Assembly: GCF_003626655.1 (NCBI RefSeq)
Contig: NZ_RBAN01000007.1
Span: forward strand, 124,001 to 188,000
Direction: 5' to 3'
From: Micromonospora costi
Lineage (GTDB): Bacteria > Actinomycetota > Actinomycetes > Mycobacteriales > Micromonosporaceae
DNA length: 64,000 nucleotides
In this document: positions 1 through 7,206 of the stretch, piece after piece
How positions within the stretch are numbered: the first letter of the stretch is position 1
Layout: each line of letters starts with the position of its first letter
Program-made: the position numbers and the translations under genes
Notes under the pieces: generated by a model
What the model was told of the DNA's origin: nothing
The model's database searches: none
Seen by the model: the letters and a program-made list of their open reading frames with translations, nothing else

Positions 1-60
1 CCGATCTGGAAGCGTCAGGTGTTCGCCGACGGCACCGAGGAGTGGGTCAACTGCCCCTGA
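1..60 (+). CDS. moaE: Molybdopterin synthase large subunit MoaE, C-terminal end only
   Basis: The first 19 codons visible, ending in TGA at 58-60, read PIWKRQVFADGTEEWVNCP. This matches the very end of MoaE, where a conserved PIWK(K/R)E/QxF segment precedes the C-terminus. MoaE binds precursor Z and, with thiocarboxylated MoaD, inserts the two dithiolene sulfurs to make molybdopterin in the cytoplasm. The rest of the gene lies outside the window. Its partner moaD and the upstream-acting moaA are at 11.7-13.0 kb, so the cofactor genes are not in one operon. The identification rests on a short segment, but that segment is distinctive. Confidence 0.8.
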   Translation, partial: PIWKRQVFADGTEEWVNCP

Positions 61-111
61 CGGGTGGCCACCAGGCCCGCTCGACCGGCCCCGGTCACTC
101 GACCGGCCCGG

Positions 112-1551
112 TCAGCGGCGTGCGGCGGCCACCCGGCCCATCCGGTCGGCGTAGAACGCCGGCTCGGCGCCGGGGCGCCAGGGCAGTGCGGCCACCAGCA
201 CGATCAGGGCCACCGCCAGCGAGTTCTCCATGAGCGCGCCGAAGAGGCCGTCCTGGTAGTGGGAGACCTCCGGCAGCTGGTGCTCGTACGGCCAGATCGG
301 CGAGATCAGGAACAGCAGGTATAGACCCACGGCGGCGATGCCGTGGCGCAGCCCGGTCAGCGTCGGGTACCAGATCGGCGAGCGCGGGCCGTTCACCGTG
401 GGCAGCGAGCCGTTCGGTGACGCGGGCAGGGTGCGGTGCACCAGCCCGCGGCTCGCCTCGCGCCGGCGTACGGCGGCGTCGGCCAACACGATGATCGCCG
501 GGATCACCCACACGAGGTGGTGGGTCCAGGAGATCGGGCTGATCACGTTGCCGGTGAGGCCGACCAGGGTGAACGCGGTCAACTCGTCGCCGTCAGCGTG
601 CGAGTTGGCGGCCCGGGACAGCCCGAGCGCCAGGATCAGCACGGAGAACGCCAGCCAGAGCAGGCCGGGCGTCTCGATCGAGTCGTAGAGGCGGGCCAGC
701 AGCCCGGCGAGGGACTGGTTGGGCGTCATGTCGGCCGCGCCGACGCGTTCGGTCTGCCAGAGGACGCTGCCGAAGTACGTCCGGGACTCGGCGCCCACGA
801 TCGCGAACGTGCCGATCGTGACGCCGATCGTGGTGACGATGGCGGTCACGGCCGCCCGCCACTGGCGGGTGATCATGAGATAGGCGATGAAGAGCGCGGG
901 GGTGAGCTTCACCGCCGTGGCGAGGCCGATGCCGACGCCCGCCCACGCGCCGCTGTAGACGAAGCGCAACAGCGGGCCGTCCTCCGCGTCGGTGTGCGGA
1001 CCCCGGCGGGAACGCCACCGCAGGCCGATCATGTCGGCCATGACCAGCCCGAAGAGCAGCAGGTTCACCTGCCCGTAGCCCAGCGTCTCGCGGGCCGGCT
1101 CGATGGCGGCGGCGAGCGGCACGGCCAGGGCCACGGTGAACCACAGCGGCCAGGCCAGCCGGTCGACGATCGGGCGGAGCAGCCCGGCGAGCACGACGGC
1201 GAGCGCGGCCAGACTGGCCGCGGCGTTGACCAGCCCGGCGGCCGCCACCGGCAGGTGCGCCATCGGCAGCATGACAAGACCGGCGAACGGCGGGTAGGTG
1301 AACCCGAGCGTGGTGTCCGGCGCGACGAACCCGTACAGCTCGTGACCGGTGGCCCACCACACCACGGCGCCGTGGTAGATCTTCATGTCGAAGAAGTTGT
1401 ACGGCCGCCCGAAGGCGCCGACCGCGAGCCACGCGGCATAGACGACGGCGGTCACGACGCTGGCACGGACAATCGTCCTGCGATCGATCCCACGCGTCAC
1501 GCGCCGGACTGTGGCGAGGCGCTCCGTCCGTCTCCCGACGGTCGCCGGCAT
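112..1551 (-). CDS. GT87-family (DUF2029) polyprenol-phosphomannose-dependent mannosyltransferase-like membrane protein
   Basis: A 479-residue polytopic membrane protein with about ten hydrophobic segments. The segment order and motifs (FFDMKIYHGAVVWW early, YPPF, GQVNLLLF, KLTPALF, and PISWTHHLVWV in the C-terminal half) fit glycosyltransferase family 87. These enzymes use polyprenyl-phosphate sugars on the outer face of the membrane to extend mannan or lipoglycan chains. I chose the ATG at 1551 because a GGGGGTGG stretch lies just upstream; an in-frame ATG at 1665 would add a basic, non-conserved leader. The acceptor cannot be told from sequence, so the mannose specificity is a family inference. 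The gene stands alone, tail to tail with moaE. Confidence 0.75.
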   Translation of the reverse strand: MPATVGRRTERLATVRRVTRGIDRRTIVRASVVTAVVYAAWLAVGAFGRPYNFFDMKIYHGAVVWWATGHELYGFVAPDTTLGFTYPPFAGLVMLPMAHLPVAAAGLVNAAASLAALAVVLAGLLRPIVDRLAWPLWFTVALAVPLAAAIEPARETLGYGQVNLLLFGLVMADMIGLRWRSRRGPHTDAEDGPLLRFVYSGAWAGVGIGLATAVKLTPALFIAYLMITRQWRAAVTAIVTTIGVTIGTFAIVGAESRTYFGSVLWQTERVGAADMTPNQSLAGLLARLYDSIETPGLLWLAFSVLILALGLSRAANSHADGDELTAFTLVGLTGNVISPISWTHHLVWVIPAIIVLADAAVRRREASRGLVHRTLPASPNGSLPTVNGPRSPIWYPTLTGLRHGIAAVGLYLLFLISPIWPYEHQLPEVSHYQDGLFGALMENSLAVALIVLVAALPWRPGAEPAFYADRMGRVAAARR

Positions 1552-1767
1552 GGCGTCGCCACCCCCGTACCAAGCTCGTCCTACCCGTCCAGGTCCCGCA
1601 CGGAGCCTAGAACGGCGCCTCACGTTAGTGCCTCCCGCGTTATGCGACCGTGTCCGATCCCACACATGTTTTTGACATTTCCACCGCGTTAACGCCTACC
1701 GGGCGGTTCAGGTGATTCGCGGTGTTGGGTGGGGGTGAGGTGTGTCGAGGGGAGGCATAGACGCAGG

Positions 1768-2313
1768 TCAGCCGGGGAGTCGGCGGGCGGTGCCCGCCGC
1801 GCGGGCGGCGATCCGCGCCTCCCGCCGGGCGGTGCGGACGGCCCGCTGCACCGAACGTCGGGAGTGGCCGATGCGGTGACCCGTCCGCCAGCGCAGCCCC
1901 GGCTTGCCCTCGGTGTCCACGGCGGCCAGCAGGAGCCCGCCGAAGAGCCCGAGGTTCTTGAGGAAGTGCACCTGGTTGTTGTTGCGCGCCATCGGGTCGT
2001 CGGTGTTCCAGAAGGGATGACCGGCGAGCGTGGTGGGCACCAGCGTGCCGGCCAGCACGAGCGCGGCCGGCCGGGTGAGCCGTCCGGTCGCGAGCATCAA
2101 CCCGGCGCCAACCTGGACCGCGGCGTTGGCCCGGATGAGCGTTTCCGTGTCGGTCGGAATGCGGGGGTTGGCGCTCTGGAGCATCGGCGTCACCCGATCG
2201 GTGATCGGTTTGGCCGCCGGCACCAGCCGCCCGGGGTTCATGAAGTTGCGGTACCCGCTGACCACGAAGATGCCGCTCAACATGGCGCGGGCGAGGGAGC
2301 GTACGGGTTTCAT
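1768..2313 (-). CDS. DoxX family membrane protein
   Basis: A 181-residue protein beginning MKPVRSLARAMLSGIFVVSG, with four predicted membrane segments and the FWN motif (GHPFWNTDD) and HFLKNLGLFGG segment typical of the DoxX/SURF4-like family. DoxX proteins are small integral membrane proteins, in mycobacteria linked to redox balance with SodA and SseA; here no such partner is adjacent, so the role is open. The C-terminal 45 residues are basic and rich in Arg/Ala, probably a cytoplasmic tail. The divergent neighbour on the other strand is a GNAT acetyltransferase with an independent promoter. Confidence 0.75.
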   Translation of the reverse strand: MKPVRSLARAMLSGIFVVSGYRNFMNPGRLVPAAKPITDRVTPMLQSANPRIPTDTETLIRANAAVQVGAGLMLATGRLTRPAALVLAGTLVPTTLAGHPFWNTDDPMARNNNQVHFLKNLGLFGGLLLAAVDTEGKPGLRWRTGHRIGHSRRSVQRAVRTARREARIAARAAGTARRLPG

Positions 2314-2448
2314 GGCTCAGTCATACCCTCTCGGGGCCCCGGCCACCCCTGCAACCGCCGATCCGCCATCGGCGGGCGTACACGTCGCGCCACGCCGAAT
2401 TCAGCGACAGTCGCGGATGGACGGCTTCCGGCGGGTAACGTCGCGCGC

Positions 2449-3000
2449 GTGACGACGCTGCGGCTGCGACCCGAGGACCCGGCCGACACCGGCCCGGTCC
2501 GGCGCGTGCTCGCCGCCGCCTTCGCCCGCCCGGACGTGGCCACGCCACCGGAGGTGGGCCTCGTCGACGAGCTGCGCGACAGCGACGCCTGGATCCCGGA
2601 GCTGGCCATGGTCGCCGAGTACGGCGGCGAGGTGGTCGGCTACGCGTTGCTGACCCGCGTACGGGTGAAGTCCGACGGCGATCCCACGCCGGCGCCGGCG
2701 TTGGCCCTCGGGCCGGTCGGGGTGGCGCCGCACCGGCAGCGCGTCGGGCACGGCACCGCCGTCGTGCAGGCGGCCCTGGACGCCGCGACCGAGCTGGGCG
2801 AGCGGCTGGTCGTGGTGCTGGGAAACCCCGCCTACTACCGGCGATTCGGCTTCGGCCGGGCCGACCGGATGGGCCTCACGAGCCCCTGGTCCGGCCTGGG
2901 TGAGCCGTGGCAGGCCCTGGTGCTGCCCCCGGCGACCAGCGACGCGCCCGCGCCGCCGCAGGGCGAGGTGCTGTTCCCGCCGCCCTGGTCGAAGGTCTGA
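2449..3000 (+). CDS. GNAT family N-acetyltransferase
   Basis: A 183-residue single-domain acetyltransferase. The acetyl-CoA binding motif A is visible as LGPVGVAPHRQRVGHGTAVV around residues 85-105, followed by the strand VVVLGNPAYYRRFGFGRA, a pattern seen in the YhbS-like subgroup. The substrate is not deducible. The GTG at 2449 is preferred because TAACGT at 2436-2441 sits 7 nt upstream, a -10 box placed for leaderless transcription. The open frame continues upstream to 1729 but that extension has no family similarity. It is convergent with the ATPase gene at 3056. Confidence 0.8.
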   Translation: MTTLRLRPEDPADTGPVRRVLAAAFARPDVATPPEVGLVDELRDSDAWIPELAMVAEYGGEVVGYALLTRVRVKSDGDPTPAPALALGPVGVAPHRQRVGHGTAVVQAALDAATELGERLVVVLGNPAYYRRFGFGRADRMGLTSPWSGLGEPWQALVLPPATSDAPAPPQGEVLFPPPWSKV

Positions 3001-3055
3001 CACCGGCGCCGCTGCCGCCACCGAGCCCGCCCGGTCGCCGGCCGCCGGGTCGCGG

Positions 3056-4297
3056 TCAGGCCGGCTGGGTGCGCAGGTACCGGCCGAAGTGCGGGACGGT
3101 GAACGCCACCGTGCCCCGCTCTCCCGAGTAGATGAGCCCCTTCTTGATCAGCGCGTCCCGGGCCGGGGAGAGGCTGGCCGGCTTGCGGCCGAGGGCACGG
3201 GCGATCTCGGCCGTCGGCACCGCCGCGTCCATGTCGTCCCGGGCCGCGCCACCCGCCTCGGCCTCGACGAGCGAGAGCGTCGCCATGGCCCGCATGTACT
3301 CGCGCTCGGCCGGCGTGGCCCGCTCGAAGCGCGAACCGAAGAAACCGACCGCCAGTTCGGCCTCGGCCTCCGGGGCAGCGACCCGGACGTCCGCCGCCGT
3401 GATCGGGGAGCGGGGCGCATGATCCCAGGTGGCCTTGCCGTACGCCTGCACGAAGTACGGGTAGCCGCCGGACTTCTCGTAGAGCAGGTCGAGCGCCTTC
3501 TGCTCGTACTCCACCTCCTCGCGCTCGGCCGGGGCGCAGAGCGCCTGGTCGGCGGCGATCCGGTCGAGCCGGTCGATCCGCTGGTAGCGGAAGAGGCGTT
3601 CGGAGTACGACTTGGCGGCGCTGAGCACGGCCGGCAGGTGCGGCAGGCCGGCACCGACCACGATCAGCGGCGCACCGATCTGGGAGAGCTCGTGACAGGC
3701 GGCGCAGAGCGCGGACACGTCCTCGGGGCCGAGGTCCTGCATCTCGTCGATGAAGACGGCGATGCCGGTGCCCACGTCGCTGGCCACCGCGGCGGCGTCG
3801 GTGAGCAGCTCGACCAGGTCGATCTCGATGTCGCCGGAGTCGGCGCGACCGCTGCTGGCCGGGACGTCGATGCCGGGCTGCCAGCGGTCGCGCAGTTTCG
3901 GGGCGGCACCGCCGCGGCCCGTGGGCGCGGCGCGCAGCGCGAACGCCTTGAGGACGCCGAGGAAGGCGTCGATCCGGTCGGGCGCGCGGTGCCGGGGGGC
4001 GAGTTCGCGCACGGCCATGTGCAGTGCGGCGGCGATCGGGCGGCGCAGGGACTGGTCGGGCCGCGCCTCGATCTTGCCGCTCCCCCAGAGCCGGTTGATC
4101 GCCTGGGAGCGCAGCGTGTTGAGCAGGACGGTCTTGCCCACGCCGCGCAGGCCGGTCAGCATGAGGCTCCGCTCGGGCCGCCCCCGGGCGATGCGCTCCA
4201 GGACGATGTCGAAGACGTCCAGTTCCCGCCCCCGCCCGGCGAGTTCGGGCGGGCGCTGGCCGGCGCCCGGTGCGTACGGGTTGCGGACCGGATCCAC
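3056..4297 (-). CDS. AAA/ORC-Cdc6-like ATPase with C-terminal winged-helix region
   Basis: A 413-residue P-loop ATPase. Walker A is GLRGVGKT (residues 49-56) and Walker B is AVFIDEMQDL (about 180-189); a sensor-like GAGLPHLPAV follows. The last 110 residues (EREYMRAMATLSL, then VPTAEIARALGRKPASL) look like a winged helix. The family (ATP-binding protein, AAA_16/ORC-like) is widespread in actinobacteria and has no settled function; DNA-linked roles are likely by analogy with Orc1/Cdc6. Start choice: GTG at 4297 lies 7 nt after TACTGT (complement of 4305-4310), which suits leaderless initiation; an ATG three codons upstream sits too close to that box. No partner gene is adjacent on this strand. 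Confidence 0.75.
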   Translation of the reverse strand: MDPVRNPYAPGAGQRPPELAGRGRELDVFDIVLERIARGRPERSLMLTGLRGVGKTVLLNTLRSQAINRLWGSGKIEARPDQSLRRPIAAALHMAVRELAPRHRAPDRIDAFLGVLKAFALRAAPTGRGGAAPKLRDRWQPGIDVPASSGRADSGDIEIDLVELLTDAAAVASDVGTGIAVFIDEMQDLGPEDVSALCAACHELSQIGAPLIVVGAGLPHLPAVLSAAKSYSERLFRYQRIDRLDRIAADQALCAPAEREEVEYEQKALDLLYEKSGGYPYFVQAYGKATWDHAPRSPITAADVRVAAPEAEAELAVGFFGSRFERATPAEREYMRAMATLSLVEAEAGGAARDDMDAAVPTAEIARALGRKPASLSPARDALIKKGLIYSGERGTVAFTVPHFGRYLRTQPA

Positions 4298-4380
4298 GCA
4301 TCGCACAGTATCGGGCCGTCTAGCTGACGGGCTAGATATGGATAGATGGGGCTACCGGCGTGTCGAGACCGTCGACACAA

Positions 4381-4420
4381 AACTAAGGCTGTCTAGCATC
4401 CACGCTAGACAGCCCTAGTT
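4381..4420 (-). terminator. Intrinsic terminator after the Pro-rich membrane protein gene
   Basis: Two 17-nt arms (4381-4397 and 4404-4420) pair with one mismatch around the loop ATCCAC. Read on the minus strand the stem is followed by TTTT, and it begins 5 nt after the stop codon at 4425. This is an unusually AT-containing, textbook rho-independent terminator for this genome. A second small inverted repeat, GTGTCGA/TCGACAC, lies just beyond at 4360-4378. Confidence 0.8.
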
Positions 4421-4424
4421 TCGA

Positions 4425-5258
4425 CTACGACTTCCGCTCCTTGAGGCAGAGGACGAAGTCGAGAGTGTCCAGCTCGCTGTCGAAGAAGTACCAGTTGGTG
4501 TAGCCCTGCACCTTGGCGCACTTCGCCTCGGCGTCCTTCTCGCCGCTCGTGGTGCCGTCGATGCGGCGCAGCACCTCGTACGTGTTCGGCGCGCAGCCGC
4601 TGATCAGCAGCTTCGGCTTCCCGCCGGCCGTGCCCTCGTTGCGGACGCACTGGCCGACCTTGACGAAGCGCGGGTCGGCCGACGACTCGGGCGCCGCCAC
4701 GCTGGGCGCCGGCGCCGGGGCATCCGCCACGTCGGGGTCCGACTCGCCGGGCGCCGGCTCCGTGGGCCCGGGATCGGTGGGCGCGGCCACCGGAGCGGCG
4801 TCGTCGCGGCCGAGCAGGACGTACAGCGTCGCGCCACCCGCGAGCACGAGCAGCGCCACCACGGCGAGCACCGCGATCAGGGGACCCCGTCCGCGGCGGT
4901 CGGTCGGTGGCTCCGGGTCACCGGCGTACGACACGGACCCGCTGCCCGGATCCCAGCCGGAACCGTACGCCGGCTCCCGCCCGGCGGGCGGGTACGGCTG
5001 CTCGGGCGCGTACGGCTGCTCGGCCGTGTAGCGCGGTTCGCTCGCGTACGGCTGTTCGGCCGCGTACGGCGGCCCGGGGGCGTAGCGGGGTCGCTCGTCG
5101 TGGCGGAAGCCCTCGTATCGGGGGCTTTCGCCGTAGTGCGGCCGGGGCTCGGCGGGCGGGTAGCCGGCCTGCTGCTCCGGGCCGGGGTACGCCGGGTACG
5201 GCCGCTGCCCGCGCCACGGGTCCGGGACGTTGTCGCCCGGTGATCCGTAGTTCGCCAT
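4425..5258 (-). CDS. Pro/Tyr-rich single-pass membrane protein with LppU-like extracytoplasmic domain
   Basis: A 277-residue protein in three parts: a low-complexity N-terminus with repeated (S)EPRY/EQPYAPEQPY elements (about residues 15-110), one membrane helix (PLIAVLAVVALLVLAGGATL, about 135-154), and after a Pro/Ala linker a conserved C-terminal domain beginning FVKVGQCVRNEG and holding four cysteines (QCV, SGCAP, AKCAK, VLCLK). That domain resembles the LppU/SCO3897-type domain found in actinobacterial membrane or lipoproteins of unknown function. The ATG at 5258 has an excellent AGGAGG ribosome site 6 nt away. The N-terminal tail is probably cytoplasmic and resembles kinase-substrate tails seen beside actinobacterial serine/threonine kinases, but none is nearby. 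Confidence 0.7.
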   Translation of the reverse strand: MANYGSPGDNVPDPWRGQRPYPAYPGPEQQAGYPPAEPRPHYGESPRYEGFRHDERPRYAPGPPYAAEQPYASEPRYTAEQPYAPEQPYPPAGREPAYGSGWDPGSGSVSYAGDPEPPTDRRGRGPLIAVLAVVALLVLAGGATLYVLLGRDDAAPVAAPTDPGPTEPAPGESDPDVADAPAPAPSVAAPESSADPRFVKVGQCVRNEGTAGGKPKLLISGCAPNTYEVLRRIDGTTSGEKDAEAKCAKVQGYTNWYFFDSELDTLDFVLCLKERKS

Positions 5259-5339
5259 GAACGCCCTCCTGGACACTGGTGAGAGGCCGGCCACCAACGC
5301 GGGACACCGACGCCGACGTCACCGTAGCGTGGACCAGCG

Positions 5340-6338
5340 ATGAGCTCGACTCCCCCACGTGCGACCCGGACCGCCGACCCCGCCGGCCTGTCCGTCGCCA
5401 CCGGACCCGGCCCCGCCCTCGTCTGGACCGCGCTGGTCCTGGTGTACGTGCTCTGGGGTTCCACCTACCTGGGCATCCGGATTGCGGTGGAGACCCTGCC
5501 GCCGCTCGTCTCGGCGGCGCTCCGGTTCGCGGCCGCGGCCGCGGTGCTCGCGCTCGTCCTGCGGTTGCGGGGCGGGCCGGGCGCGCTCCGCGTGGACCGG
5601 CGGCAGCTCGGCTCCGCGGCGCTGGTCGGTGTGCTGCTGCTCGCCGGCGGCAACGGGCTGGTGGTGCTCGCCGAGTCCGGCCCGCCCGGCACGGCGGTGC
5701 CCTCCGGCATCGCCGCCCTCCTGGTCGCCACCGTGCCGCTGCTGGTGGTGCTGCTCCGCACGGTCACCGGCGACCGGCCCCGGTTCTGGACCTTCGCCGG
5801 GGTCACGCTCGGCTTCCTCGGGCTGGTCCTGCTGGTCGTGCCAACCGACGGGTCGGGTGCCGTGCCGCTGGCCGGGGCGCTCACCGTGGTCGCGGGTGCC
5901 GTCTCCTGGTCGGTCGGATCGTTCCTCTCGGGGCGGATCCGCATGCCGGCCAACCCGTTCGTGGCCACCGTCTACGAGATGCTCGCCGGCGCGGCGGTGC
6001 TCGCCGTCCTCGCGGTGTGCCGAGGTGAGCTGCGCGAGTTCCATCCGGCCCAGGTGAGCACCCGTTCCTGGCTGGCGCTCGCGTACCTCATGGTCGCCGG
6101 CTCGCTGGTCGCCTTCACGGCGTACGTCTGGCTGCTGCAGCACGCGCCGATCTCGCTCGTGGCGACGTACGCGTACGTCAACCCGGCCGTGGCCGTGGCG
6201 CTCGGGGCCCTGCTGGTGGCCGAGCCGATCACCACGCAGGTGCTCCTCGGCGGCGCGGTCATCGTGGCCGGCGTGGCCCTGGTCGTGACCACCGAACGCC
6301 CGCGTCGGGGGACCGCGCCGGACCCGGCACGCCGGTAA
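5340..6338 (+). CDS. EamA (DMT superfamily) metabolite exporter
   Basis: A 332-residue protein with ten hydrophobic segments in two EamA repeats. The first carries the signature WGSTYLGIRIAVETLPP, the second VAFTAYVWLLQHAPISLVAT followed by YVNPAVAVALGALLVAEP. Such proteins (YedA/RhtA-like) export amino acids or other small metabolites by drug/metabolite transporter chemistry; the substrate is unknown. TAGCGT at 5325-5330 sits 9 nt before the ATG, consistent with a leaderless or nearly leaderless transcript. Its TAA stop at 6336-6338 overlaps the -10 box of the next gene. It is divergent from the LppU-like gene with an 81-bp gap. Confidence 0.85.
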   Translation: MSSTPPRATRTADPAGLSVATGPGPALVWTALVLVYVLWGSTYLGIRIAVETLPPLVSAALRFAAAAAVLALVLRLRGGPGALRVDRRQLGSAALVGVLLLAGGNGLVVLAESGPPGTAVPSGIAALLVATVPLLVVLLRTVTGDRPRFWTFAGVTLGFLGLVLLVVPTDGSGAVPLAGALTVVAGAVSWSVGSFLSGRIRMPANPFVATVYEMLAGAAVLAVLAVCRGELREFHPAQVSTRSWLALAYLMVAGSLVAFTAYVWLLQHAPISLVATYAYVNPAVAVALGALLVAEPITTQVLLGGAVIVAGVALVVTTERPRRGTAPDPARR

Positions 6339-6341
6339 CGT
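6336..6341 (+). promoter_or_regulatory. -10 box formed in part by the stop codon of the EamA gene
   Basis: TAACGT at 6336-6341 matches TANNNT and lies 7 nt before the GTG at 6349. Its first three bases are the TAA that ends the EamA reading frame. This supports both a separate promoter and the later start for the peptidase gene. The assignment is from spacing and sequence only. Confidence 0.55.
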
Positions 6342-6348
6342 GCGGCCG

Positions 6349-6996
6349 GTGTCCGCCGGCCCGCCGACCGTCGCCGCGCTCGTCGGCCTGTTCGCCGGAG
6401 CGGCCGTACCCGCGCTCGCCCGCCCCTTCGTCACGGCGGCCGGTCCCGGCAGCACCGCGCGCACGGCACCCGTGGCCCGTCCCGCTCTGGCGGCCGCCGG
6501 AGCGGTGGCCTTCGGCGGGCTCGCCGCCGCCCGCCCCGGTGACCCGGCGTTGCCCGTGTTCCTGCTGGTCGCCGCGCTCGGCCTGGTGCTCGCGGCCGTC
6601 GACGTCGCCTGCCTGCGGCTCCCCGATCTCCTGGTGGCCTGTGCGGCGGCCGCCGGCACGCTCGGGCTGGTCGCGGTCGCGCTCATCACCGGTACGCCCG
6701 ACCGACTGGCGTCGGCCGTCGCCGGTGCCGGCGTGTCCCTCGGCGTGCACGTGGTCCTGGCGCTGCTGCCGGGCTCCCGGCTCGGCTTCGGCGACGTCAA
6801 GCTCGCGACGGTGCTCGGCCTGCCACTCGGCTGGTCCGGCTGGCCGGCCGTCGGGTGGGGGCTGGTCCTTCCGCACGTTCTGGGCGGCGTGGCGGCGCTC
6901 GCGCTGCTCGCCACCCGCCGGATCCGCCGGGACACCGCGCTGCCCTTCGGCCCCGCGATCCTGGCCGGTGCCTGGCTCGCCCTGCTGCTGACGTGA
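6349..6996 (+). CDS. Prepilin peptidase, type A24 (type IV leader peptidase core)
   Basis: A 215-residue integral membrane protein. The two active-site aspartates of the A24 family are visible in DVACLRLPD (first Asp region) and GFGDVKLA (second, the diagnostic GxGDxK motif). About six membrane helices are predicted and the N-terminal zinc-binding methylase domain of long PilD proteins is absent, as in the short actinobacterial enzymes. It would cut the leader from prepilin-like proteins such as Flp/Tad pilins, but no tad genes are in the window. GTG at 6349 is preferred over GTG at 6340 because of the -10 box spacing. Confidence 0.8.
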   Translation: MSAGPPTVAALVGLFAGAAVPALARPFVTAAGPGSTARTAPVARPALAAAGAVAFGGLAAARPGDPALPVFLLVAALGLVLAAVDVACLRLPDLLVACAAAAGTLGLVAVALITGTPDRLASAVAGAGVSLGVHVVLALLPGSRLGFGDVKLATVLGLPLGWSGWPAVGWGLVLPHVLGGVAALALLATRRIRRDTALPFGPAILAGAWLALLLT

Positions 6997-7074
6997 CCCC
7001 CCGGGAGGGTGACGAGGGACCGGCGCCGCCGTGGACGTGGAGGCGCGGCGCGGCGGTCATGCCGCGACGAGCGC

Positions 7075-7110
7075 GATGCCTCACAGGCATATTTATGACT
7101 CTGAGGCATC
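7075..7110. repeat. Symmetric interrupted palindrome in a convergent intergenic gap
   Basis: GATGCCTCA (7075-7083) and TGAGGCATC (7102-7110) are perfect inverted copies. Between them CATA (7088-7091) and TATG (7094-7097) form a second inverted pair with the same centre (7092/7093). The middle is strikingly AT-rich for this genome. It lies in the 210-bp gap between two convergent genes, so it may be a two-way terminator, a protein-binding site or part of a small RNA; no U-tract follows. The rest of the gap (6997-7206) otherwise holds only a short GC hairpin at 7159-7175. Confidence 0.5.
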
Positions 7111-7158
7111 ACGCCCGCGCACCCTTCCGCCCCCGGAGGATCGCCGGCTCAGCGCGAA

Positions 7159-7175
7159 CCGCCCGCTCAGGGCGG
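7159..7175. terminator. Short GC-rich hairpin between convergent genes
   Basis: CCGCCC (7159-7164) pairs with GGGCGG (7170-7175) around GCTCA, 32 nt past the stop of the EndoQ-UvrD gene. There is no U-tract. It may help end transcription from either side; the call is weak. Confidence 0.35.
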
Positions 7176-7206
7176 AGCGCGCCCGGCCCGGAGCAGGCGG
7201 TCCGGC

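Noticed and set aside
1666-1690. TTGACA at about 1674 as a plus-strand promoter
   Set aside because: No plus-strand gene follows within reach and no suitable -10 box is seen; chance in an AT-richer stretch.
5319-7112. A minus-strand open frame of about 600 codons
   Set aside because: Antisense to the EamA and prepilin peptidase genes, which have clear motifs; Arg/Ser/Pro-rich product.
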